Source of the DNA: Montifringilla adamsi
Lineage: Eukaryota; Chordata; Aves; Passeriformes; Passeridae
Direction: 5' to 3'
DNA: 64,000 bases
NCBI GenBank assembly: GCA_017590115.1
Contig: JAGGNK010015336.1
Span: 930,001 to 994,000 of the forward strand
This document shows, piece by piece, positions 12,701 through 61,277 of this stretch (position 1 is its first letter; each line of letters starts with the position of its first letter). The notes under the pieces were generated by a model, which was given only the letters and a program-made list of their open reading frames with translations, made no database searches and had not been told where the DNA came from. The position numbers were made by a program, and so were the translations under genes.

Positions 12701-15700
12701 TGTGAGTGTCTTGAAACAGGGAGGTTTTGTTGCTCTGAGAAAGGAAGGTAAAAATTAAGATGCAAAATGAAAATGTACCAAAGTCAGAATCACAGACAGA
12801 CTTCTATCCCCATTTGATGTTCTACATATCCTTAAAAAGCTTGATGGTCAAAGTTTGATTTTTTTTTTCCTGAGTAAGATGCAAGTCTGTGAGCTGAACA
12901 AATGAGGCAAAGAGAGCATGAGCTGAGCCTTACAGACTTTCACACATTAGGCTGGTACAAGGTACTCAACAGATGGCAAGATTCCTGAAAAACACAGCCA
13001 GGATTTTGTACATGGCAAAGCAACAGTGAGTAGAAAATACTATGAGAAATGAGAAGAGACAAAAACAACAACCAAAATAAAAAAAGGCAGAAAAGCTTCA
13101 AAGAGCTCATTGTATCATATTAACAAAAGACATTTCTAGACAAGGGTAGAAACATGTCAGTGTTCCAGAGGAGGAAAATCAATGGCACAGACTTTGCTCT
13201 TCTGATGCTCTTGGTGCATGGGAGACACTCTGCAGGTGTCAGAACTGATCTGGGGCCTCTCTCCTGTCTCTGGACAGCAGCAATCAGAAGTTATGGGCAA
13301 GCAGAGCTATTTGAGATTCCTGCTCTCAGGCTGTCTTTCTGGTATTATTTTCCATACATTCCTCACTGGAGCGAGCTGGATATTATGAGAATGGACATTA
13401 GAGAAACATCTATAAATTGTGTCCAAAATTCAGAATGTGGTTTTTTTTTTTTTTTCTTAAAGCAAAATTATTAAGTTAAGTTGACCTGAATTCCTCCTCC
13501 TTTTCTCTTCCAGCCAGTATTCCCTACATATTTGTTCCTGGAATATAAAGACCCCTATTTATGCCTTCCTGTTCCTCAGGAGATTCAACACACACATCTA
13601 GGAGAGCCTGGTGTGATGAACACTCAGCTCAGCAGCACTTAGCCTGGCACTGCAGAGTGCAGAAAACATCTTCTTGCACACAGGTATGTCACGAATTCTG
13701 ATTTTCAGAGGGAAACAAGGTCCCCTGTATACAGTAAAAAAAAAAGAGAGAATCTCCACAGGCTCATTGTGTTGCCTTTTCCATCAGGGACTTCCCAAAG
13801 CAGTGGCTTTCACAAAGGAGGTGAGGCGAGCAGAGCTGCCACTACACAAACATCTGAGGATTGGATTGTTTGGGTTTTGTTGGGGGTGGAGTATTTTTAC
13901 TCCACAGAAATCAAAGTTACTATTCAAAAGTTATTAGTAAAATACAGGGTTATAACTACTCAGATCTGGGGACAGCTTTTACTTTTCTTCAACTCACCTC
14001 CCTTAATGTGAACATCACTCCCAGGAATATTCCCTGAAGTAAGTGGTATAGAACATGATAATAAAATTATTTCTACTTTTATTAATTTTTCAGTTAAAAA
14101 TCTAACAATCACCCACAATTTCAAATCTATTCCATCCAGACCTGGAGATCATAACCCACACTTGGACACCAAGTACAAAGAACAGTTACAATTCAAACTA
14201 TTCTACTTCTTTTGTGGTAGAAAATTTGCCATGGTGAAGTTATGCATTATAGTTGCATGACAGTACCACCACAAAGGAAACCCAAAAGGTCAGTTTCAAA
14301 ACTGGAACATTAAAAAAATGTTCATTATAATTCATAAAACTTTAAAACTTTACAGAAATACAGCTTCAAGAGCAAAACCAGCACTTTGGGGGCAATCATC
14401 ACTGAGCTGTATAATAGTGAAGGAAAAGCAGTGTCCTCCTTCCTTCAGAATTTGACATTTCTGTCATACACAAAAGTTATGAAAAAAATTCTAAAAATAA
14501 TTGGTCCCACATTATCTCATTTACAATAAGCAGAGCAAAAAGATACCTAGGGCAGAAGGCCCTTTATTTGCTTTAAAATCCAGTGGTGGAAATTGTAGGT
14601 AAGACGAATTAGAGCTAATGGTAAAGTGCACTTTTAAAAGGCTATTTCACCATTACAGGAACTGCTGTAAGGACAGAGAAAGTTTTCTGCCACTGAAATA
14701 TTTCCATAAAATTGGCTAACTTCCAAAAATGCCTTCTTCAGCTCAGAGTTCTTGGTTTGATGCTGAAACCTCAGAGGTAAATTTATCAGGATCAGTAGAA
14801 AGTTTTCCACCAAGGCTACAAGAATAGATTCCCAGCATCTGGATAACATTCCAATTTTTTTTTATAATTCAGATCATTTGCTCTCCATTTGTAGCTATTC
14901 CTCTCATTATTCTAGCCTGGAGCACCCATAGTCTACAGGTGACTACCAAGCAAGCAGATAAACTCAGGGAGAGGATTTGGATTGCCAACAGCACTGCACT
15001 GACCAACAAGAGGTAGAAAAACAAATGAAGAATAAGATGGAAGAATTGAAACTGAAAGACACAGACAGCTGCCCATAGGGAACAAGCACCATGCAAGGGG
15101 CAAGATCCAGAAATGACTTTTGGTAAAGGATCAAGGTTCCAGACAAAGAAATACTAATGCTGATTTTCTCCAGCAGTGAAGGGTACAGGATTTCAGATGA
15201 TTTTTTTTTCATATTCTTAAGAAACAAGATTACATCACCTGTTTCTCACCCTCTTTTTGAGATTGAGCATTTGGTGCTTATTTTGACAATATTTCCAACT
15301 CTACATCTTGTGTGATCTTGGACAAGTCATTTATTCCTTTTTCTGGACTCTCAGCTGTTGCATCAAATGGCAGCAACAGTAATAATTGTTTATGACTTGC
15401 ATTTAATAGTAATAAATATATTACTTGCATTTGCACAGTGTCTAACCAAAAATGAGTAGAATTTCATGTAATTACTCAAGAAAATTACTGAAATGGACTG
15501 CTCACCTTGCTGGACATTTGATACAAAGATATAACCTAGCTGAAAGTAAACTTGATAAAATTTAGACACATTAGCTACTGCCATGAAGCAATCTAGAAGT
15601 CTCCTAGCTCCAGAGATTTACTTTATTACAGAATATGTATTTTTATTGCTTCTTGTCATTTATCTTTTTCTCTTCTCAGACCTATTTCAGCTAAACCAAT

Positions 15701-18700
15701 AATGTTTTAAGAGCCCCAGGTTTAAAATTAGCAAGTCATTCTGAGTTCTTCACTCTTACCAATCTGCAAAGTGTGATGTATTGTGCTCACTGTATTTAAT
15801 AACTACAGACAGCTGAAGCACATCCAAGTCACTTATCAGTAATATTTATACTAATTTATCATCAAACTACACACCTCTAAGTGGTGCAGCAAATACTCCA
15901 CACAAAAACAACATGCACCAGTTTAAAGGATCCATTTCCCAATGCAATATTCATAGTACTTTCGATCTTCTACTACCACAGAACGTGCTTTTTATTCCAT
16001 TTAAACACAAGAACATTAGGAATTTAATTTACTCTAAGATTACACCTACAGAAAATCAGGTCTAAATAAATCATAGAGAAACATCTAAGAAATGACATTC
16101 TATTTGATCAACACCCTCAAATTCCTACACTTTCCCCACTTCACATAACATTTTTACATCACCTGCTTTTCCCTCTCTCACATCATCAGTCACTGCAATT
16201 CACAGCAGGATCAGCAATTTAATGACAACACGGAGAAACCAATTTCACAAAATGACCAACAAAATATCAGCTGGATCTCTTTTATCTAACACAATATTAA
16301 AAGCTGCATTTATTTCAGTCTCAAGGTTTTTTCCTCTTTGTCTTACAAAGAATTTCCTCTCCTCTAACTTTTGATAACTTTAGATAATTTTCATTGCTTA
16401 GAATTTCAGTATTTTGAAGTCAATCTTGTCCTGCTTCCCCTAACAAAGAGACAGCCTCTGACTGATCAATGATATATTTAGCACATCATCATTATTGGTA
16501 CTAAATTAAAAAGCTTTAAACACACTTGTAAATAAATTGAAATTCTCTTAAGCAATTCCTCTTCCAGACCATCTTACTAAAAACTTGCAATCTAGGACAT
16601 TTAAACCTGGTTTACCCATAAACAGAAAATGTGGAGCTTGCTGGGATGATTCTCCAGTCACCTCCCTCAAGTGATACAAAGTTGGTAAAGCAGATTCTGA
16701 GGCTCCCTTTCAAAAACGCTTTGGCATCAATCACAGCCACCACAGTCTGCACTTCCCATTTCTTCTGAGCAAAACTACAACACCTGACCTACCCTTCTGG
16801 AGTCCCCACAGTGATAAATTACTAAACTTCATTCTCTTTCTCATACTCCTGGGGAAGGCAGCTATTAAAAATGCCACTTCTAGCTAAATAGAACATTCAC
16901 AGTCTAAAGATTCTACTTTTCTTTTATGAAGATGCTCTTTATCTCCTTGGCCAGCTGCCCAAAAATCAGAACAAAACTCCAAGCCTTACTATGATCTGCC
17001 TCTATGATTGAGGAATTGAAAATATTTCAGCAAAAAAAAAAAAGTTATTTGAAATGTTAAGAAACTGAACTTGCCTGCAGATTTACTTATTTACTCTGAA
17101 ATGGAGAGAAAAAACTATGGCACACTGTTTATCACAGCCTGCAGTACAGCTATTCTTCATTACTTGTCAATGCACTGAGTTTTGTGGGTAAAAGACCACA
17201 GAAAATTACTAAATCAATAAAATTCATGGCATTTCAAAAAAGTTCCATCAAACATTTGAAAGCAAACATTATCATATGCAGGGTGAGCAATATTTAAGTA
17301 AAAAAGCAGCATGAGGCTGAAACCAACTTCAGCAGCAAATGTCTGGATCTACAACACAAGCACTGTAAATGTACACGGGTAAGAATCAAGTAAATAAGGC
17401 ACCTGAAATAAAAGTGGTCTTTGATCCAAACCCCGTCTGACCTACCTCTTCTGTTCTCGTTAAAAGAGGAAAACTAAACATGCAAGAACTTGCAAGTGCA
17501 AAATAATGTGCAAAACCCCAAAGGGATTTTGTGAATTTGTGACACCTGACCATGGAGCACACAGCAGGTCACATTCTGAGAGCTCCAGGCTGCAGGGGCT
17601 CTCTGACCTCTGGAAGAACATTTTGAAGAAATTTATCATCTAATGCAAGAGCATTCACACAAATATCTCAGTTTCTCATTCTTAAAATTTCTTACAGAGC
17701 TGACTGGACTTTCACCACCCTGTTCCAGATGTTTGTTCCAAACCTCCTTCCCTCCACTTCAAGTTTCCAGCTCAGCAGGTCTTCACATGAGCCCATCTTT
17801 ATTATTTCTTCATTATTCTAACCCAGTCAACTTCCCCTCCTTTTCTCCCCTCACTTTCTATACAGCCAACACCCTCCTACAAAAGCCAACATCAGTATTG
17901 AGATTTTTTCCTGACTTATCACAATGTCATTATGGATGTGACCACCTCCAGCTGGTCCCATAAGCTCTGTTTATTGTGTTGGTGTCAACTTTCATTTCTC
18001 TTTGTCCATCTTTAGACAAGAAAGAGATGAAGTGTGGTCTATACAGGAGATTGCACCTGCAGCTACTCCTGATGAGAGATTTGTTTAGGTATAAGCAGGG
18101 TATCATCACTTGTTTTCTGAGTGACAATGAAGTCCAAAAAAAGTGCTTTTGACAGGCAGACAGTGAATCCATCCAATTTTTTTCTACTAGTACTTTATAA
18201 AATTTTTAATCCTCCTTTCATGTCAAATAAAATGGGAAAAATAGCAAGTTCTAAAACATACTGCATTGAAATTGTAGATACTACTGGGATAATATTGAAT
18301 GCAAAATAGAAGACAAGCTAAATGAATTGAATTTATCCAAATCCAAGGGGCAGTAGGGTTTTTTTCCCACCCCTGGCTCTTGGGAATAGATTTAGTCAAG
18401 TATTTTCTTAGTATTCTGAATTACAGTCCTCTCTAGGGCACAACAGACTGTTCCTTTCTTGAGAGACCAGTTCACAGAAGAAGAGAGGAAGAAGAGTGGA
18501 GAGCAGAAATTGTGTGGAATACTCAACTATTTATAGAACTCCAGGGAAGGTAAGCAATGCTCAACTGGGCAGGGAAGGAAAGCTAAAAGCATTTAGACCC
18601 AGACTGCTCAAAAATTGCCAGCTCTCATCCAGATCCAGATCGTAATCAAATTTTGCCAGACAGGTACCAACTGCCAAAACCCCATTTCTCCCTTGTTTTT

Positions 18701-21700
18701 GCAGAACGACTCTATTTTTATAATCACTTTATCTCAAAAAGCCCTGCAAATCTTGGCCAGGAAAGCAAGAAAAAAACACCTTGCTGACCTGGCAAAGGTT
18801 GATATGGATCACAGCTCCAATCTGAGCAGACTTCAGGAGACGTGAGTGGCCTTCTGGCACGCACATCACAAACTGTCAATTATAAAAAATAAGATATGTA
18901 CTGTTTTGATAAAAATCAGATTTGGAAGTGAAGGAGCTTTGTTTATTTTTTATCTTCTACCATCTTGAAAGTTATTAGGAAAGCAAGAGATACAAACATA
19001 AAACTTGACATGTTTAATACTGAGGGAGAACTCAGGGCCACAGAATTTATAAGCACAGTAATGAATTCCAAAATAGGACAGTGTGGAAGTACAACATCTA
19101 AACTGGACTATATATTTGTGCCTAAGATCTCATTCCTATAATCACATTTCAACAATTAAATGTAAATTTCAGTTGTGTTCTATGGACTCAACATCTACTC
19201 TAAATTCAGCGGCACTCAAAATTATTTAAAAATTAAAAAAAAAAATCCCACTTGTTCTGTTTAAGGCTTAAACTTAGACTAGATATAAGGCTTATTCAAT
19301 AAAAGGAGTTAGAACTTAAAGTATCAACAATATAAAGTTTATCCCTATCAGCAGCACACTTTCACATAGAAGAGTAAAGCCTGAGAACTGAATAGAAAAA
19401 AATCCAATTAAGGCTTGCATCTCATCTTAATACACTGCTGAGTAAATCAGAAAAGATACATTAAAGACAGTGTGTTAAATTAAATTAGCTCTACATACTG
19501 TATTTTAACACTTCCTACCATTTACTGAGAGTGCAGGAACAGAGCAGTTTTATGAGAGTACTTAAAACCTCTCCAGCTTCTGCAGCTGAATGTCCAGAAT
19601 TACAGCTCACATTCAGGATGCAGAGGGAAATTCTCCTGAACAAACAAGTCTCAAAACAAACAAAGAAGTCAGCCAAATCCCTTATAAATTATAAACCAGC
19701 CCTGTCTGCCAAACAACTGGCCAGTAAGCACTGGGAATGTTTAACAGCTTAAACCAAGGTTTTAAAAAACTTAGAATATGCTTTCAAAGTTTTCATCATC
19801 CAGCTAAAAAGAGTTCTCCACTTCAGCTCTTCATTTGGGTTGGACTGATCTCTAAAGCTCAAGTCCTTATGGAATAAGGACTGAAGTGCCAGTTTGTTTC
19901 TCCCATCTGACAAGAACTAGACCACACCACATAATCTCAGCTTCCAAGCATGAAAAGCAGTGCAGAATTCCCCAGGTTCAAACTGACACTGTGTTTGCTG
20001 AGAGATTATGGCATCTGGTTACATTTCTCACTGCAGCTTTTGCATGAAGACATAGAATAGTTGAGTATGTGAACACACTGCAGTGTTACTCAAAAAGTAA
20101 CAGATTCAGCCTCAAACCTGACATTCACACACCACAGCAATGGTGAAAGGCTGAGTTACCCTAAGCAGAGTAAGTAATTCATCCTTTCATGCGGATGCAC
20201 CCTGGAACAACCAAGGAGTTTAGACAAGGCTCAGCACAACAACCCAGCAGTGAACAGCAGAAAAGAGTATCTGAACATAATATTACAGCCCGAGATTCTA
20301 TTCAGCTTGAGGGTATAAGTAAGTTTTATGATGAGGTCATAAAGCAATTTCTACACTGAATTTATGAGCTCATTCTAACAGTCATTTCCAGAAGCCAGTG
20401 ACTGGTTTATTAGGACACAGCCTACAGCAAAATTGGAAACAGAGATTGCAGAGAAGCTCAACTGCAATATCCAAGACTGAAGCACAAAATCTGTAAGGCA
20501 AACAAGTAGGGAGGGAAGGTTTAAGCATGAGGCTTATAAATATCTGAACAAGGACATTTCAGAATCAGCAACACGAGAAGCATTGATTTACACTCACTTT
20601 CATTTGCAGAAATTCACTTTTATTTGAACATGAGCTTATGTACAGCATGCAGGATTGAAAAATAACCACTACCCCTGAATATTCACACCAGATACCTATT
20701 GTTAAATCAAAAATAAGTGACAGCAGTGTGTTTTCACCACACATACAAATTGTTTAAGATCCATCTTGCTTCTTAACTTAAAAACTCCCACTTGCGTCTT
20801 ACATTAGTCCTTGTCAAACCACTCTAATTGGAACAATAATAAATCAAATGTAACCCAGAGCTCATCCCAAACTGCACTGTGAGGGACAAACAGCCCACAA
20901 ACCCAGATCTGTTCTGCTGCCACAGGGAGAAACTCAAGGATCTTATAAGGAGGTTCTAGGGAACTCAAAAAGGTTCATAAATATCAAACATTTTGAGACT
21001 CCGCATCAAAGGGAACCTTGGATCCTCTCTCGTGTGCCGATCCCAGCTTGTTTCATTTCAGACAGTAATGTCTGAGCAAAAGCATTTGACAATGAACATA
21101 ATTCATGTACTGAAAGACACCCAGAGAGTGTCAAATCCAGAGAGACTCAAATCCAAAACTGCAGCAAATTCCTCAAAACTCAGCCAAGACAACTGGACCA
21201 CAGCACATTCTAATTATATCTATGAATCCTTAATTGACTGGATTGTTTACAATAACTCCCTGTATCTATGGTTTGGAATTTATCTGGCTTTCATTTTAAG
21301 CTATTGGTGGTTCCTATGCTGCTTCCTACTAAAGAACAGTGTTAAAACAGAAGTCACAAGCAGAAATCCACATTATCACAGAATGACTGCCTAAAGAGGC
21401 AAATATATCTTCTCAGTTGTAACAGGTAAATTTTTCTGGTCATTTAACCACTACCCACTATGTCAGTCCATGTACATATCGACTTAATTATGTGCATAGC
21501 CCAGTGAATAAAAAAAATATTTTAGCATAGTTCTAAATAGTTTTGAGCTCCATAGGCATTTTTAATCCAAGCAGATTCAATTATTGGTTTATAGTAGTTT
21601 AAATGGGACTAACTCCAGGCATGCTACAGGTGCTGTACAGCAGTGATGCTCATCAGGCTCAGGACACAGAGATGTTACTCAGCAAAGAACCCTTTGATGC

Positions 21701-22780
21701 TGTTGGAATGTGTATTCTCTACTCAACATAGTTTTGAACACCTGAATGGTTCTTCCATCACAAAATACCAATTAAAACAAAATTCATTCCATAAATCTGG
21801 CAACAGGACCCAGAATGTGCCTTCCCACCACAGTTTTGCTACATATGTTAAAAACCAAGTTTCTGCTTTACAACCCTCCAACAACCTTCTAATACTATCA
21901 CACAGATCATTGAGAACCTGCAACTTCTTGGTTGTCAAGACAACTGATTGACAAGCAGAAAGTGCACAAAAATGCTTTTTTCTTCGTGTACTTGGTGCAA
22001 AGTTCTGCATTTCTAGATTTTTTAGTCCTATCTTGAAATAACACTCCCATTGCTGCCGTCACTGAGAAATGTCCATAAGTCACACGTTCTACACAAAGCT
22101 CTGAACTTCAAAATTAATGCTGGACATTTTATTCACTTAAATAGCAATTTTTTCCCTCAATCATGCTCATTTATATTTATAAACAATTGGGAAACACCTT
22201 ACTATGCCATAAAACAGAAAAGCTTTAGTAATTTTGCTAAGACCTTTCCTATGCTGCAGTCGTGTTTTCTGTGCTGCAGAATCAATTGATGATGAATTAG
22301 CAGTGCTAATGGTCCAAAAGAAACACACTTACAAATTAACAGTTTCACCTGTTTACTGCTCAGATAGAATTGTGAATATTCTCACTGTGAAGGAAGCAAA
22401 TTCACAGCAAGCCACTGAGAAAAGCAGAGCCTGTGTTTGCTTCTCAAACACACGTGAAGCCAAATTTTGCCACCTACAACACTCTAATTCCTGACAGGAT
22501 GAGCTGATGCAGAACACAGATCTGTGCAGGGAATGTGTCAAATACTGCACACAACACAACATTCACCAAAAGCTGGGAAGAGATCAATGAAGTGCTGCAG
22601 TTCACTATTTACAATCTTTCTTATTTTCACCTCACATTATATCTTCTTCAAATCTGGCCATTATAAAGCTACATTTATTTTATGCTCTAAACAAAACTTT
22701 ACACCTTCAACAGGTAAGATCTGCCACTGAAAAGCAAAGAGCAGCTTAGGCCAGGGCATTCTTGATAAGCCCAGTGCAGC

Positions 22781-22847
22781 TTCCATCTACACAGATCTTC
22801 TTCCACCTACACAGCTCTTCTTCCACCTACACAGCTCTTCTTCCACC
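22781..22847. repeat. 20-bp tandem repeat, 3.3 copies
   Basis: Copies at 22781-22800, 22801-22820 and 22821-22840, then a partial. The unit is TTCCACCTACACAGCTCTTC; the first copy differs at two positions. Confidence 0.95.
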
Positions 22848-23259
22848 CTGCTACTTTTCTTTACTTTTCCTTTGTCTCTCTCAACTATTCTGTTTTATTA
22901 CTTGTACGAACATCACTAAAAAAAACTCACTGCCAGAAAGCCAAGAATTCACAGAGAAGCACCTTCCTACAGAGTAAATAGCAGGAGAAAGTGCCATGAG
23001 GTGAGCTGACAGCTCCCCCAGAACACCACAGGGACAGCCAGCTCTGCAATTTCCACTCTTAGCCTGATCTTTCTTCACCTTTTTTGTTTGTTGCCTCTAA
23101 TATAACAATCCAAACACAGAACATCAAGCTGTGCTAAAGAAAACCAAAGGGAAATATTTATGAGACAAGGAAACCTTTGTTTTTTAATCATACAACAAAC
23201 CGCAGCACAGCACAACTAAAAAACCACGGGTTTTACTTATTTTGATGTCATTCCCCTAC

Positions 23260-60350
<37,091 letters not shown>

Positions 60351-60983
60351 CTAGAAAATAAAATTGAAAAATAATTTCAAACTCACATTTAATTGAGACT
60401 ATAGTCTTGTTTTTTACAAAATAACTCAACTGGCATGCCAACAATTTCTGCATTCAGTACTTGGATTTAAGTTCAAACTTGACAGATGGTTCAAATATAA
60501 TTAAGTGACCTTAAGCTAAAGTTTTCTAGATTTCTCAGAATTTTTCAAGTGCCAGTCTATACCTACTTTTTGTTAGGGTTTTTTATTGTCAAAATACAAT
60601 TTTTTTGCAATTCCACCTATTAAATCTATATATCCAAACAAAACAATCAGCCTCACACATATTAAGGTTATTAATAATAGCATTGCATGGGAACAAGGAC
60701 TGCTCTGAAACATTAGATTAAATAATATCAAAGGCAATGAAGAGAAACAAATTACTTTTGATGTTAACTTGTGTGAAAATTATCTAATCCTCAAAATAAT
60801 TGTACTGTGTTATGCTACTAAATCATAACAACAGGAAAGAAAGATTTTCTTTGGTTTTGCTTAAAAATAGAAGAACATTCAAACAAATATGCATTATTTG
60901 GGTTATCTTCAAGAATGTACAATGATTGCATATTAGTTTTATCCAGGAATTATTTTCAACAATACATAAAATCGTGTATCCAG

Positions 60984-61000
60984 AAAAAAAAAAAAAAAAA
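60984..61000. repeat. Poly-A, 17 bases
   Basis: An A run about 45 bases before the CR1 tip at 61045. Confidence 0.85.
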
Positions 61001-61044
61001 GTCAATTTGGAAATATAAAACCTCAACGCAAAATTGTATTTAAT

Positions 61045-61091
61045 CTTTATGGTGCCTTCCAACCCAAACCTTTCTACGATTCTATGATTCC
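61045..61091 (+). mobile_element. CR1 LINE 3' tip, very short
   Basis: CCTTCCAACCCAAACC followed by CTACGATTCTATGATTCC is the CR1 3' terminus; fewer than 50 bases remain. Confidence 0.8.
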
Positions 61092-61198
61092 CTGTTTCTC
61101 TGATGAAATGGAAGTCTGCAAACAGAGAAAAGCCTGGCAGTGTTTGTTTAGAGGGGAGAATGAGGCAGCTGAAAAAACCTATAGTTTTAAAGTGAATA

Positions 61199-61277
61199 TT
61201 CATAGACTGTTGGAAGGAACCTTAAAATCCAACCCCCCTGCCATGGGCAGAGACACCTTCCACTGGACCAGGCTGTT
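61199..61277 (-). mobile_element. CR1 LINE 3' tip
   Basis: In antisense it reads GTTGGAAGGAACCTTAAAAT, CCTGCCATGGGCAGAGACAC and CTTCCACTGGACCAGGCTG, the CR1 end in reverse. It faces the tip at 61045-61091, about 107 bases away. Confidence 0.85.

Larger units (their letters stand above)
1..23259 (-). other. TRAPPC9: TRAPPC9 intron, 3' side, incomplete (at least 23.3 kb)
   Basis: Non-coding, AT-rich DNA. I recognise the CR1 at 2725-4046, CR1 tips at 5218-5304 and 7088-7141, a CR1 fragment at 12502-12700, a diverged 88-bp tandem duplication at 8558-8725, a 20-bp triple repeat at 22781-22847, poly-A runs and a short CA run. I searched by eye for the next TRAPPC9 exon and for CpG-rich islands and saw neither. 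The rest carries no feature I can support. Confidence 0.8.

Noticed and set aside
20993..21394. Plus-strand ORF of 133 codons with a hydrophobic stretch
   Set aside because: No family resemblance, no splice or promoter context, and it lies within an intron on the opposite strand; chance is the simplest reading.
1..23259. A PEG13-like imprinted transcript inside a TRAPPC9 intron
   Set aside because: That transcript is known from mammals. I saw no CpG island or other sign of a promoter here, and the intron identity cannot be fixed from the window.
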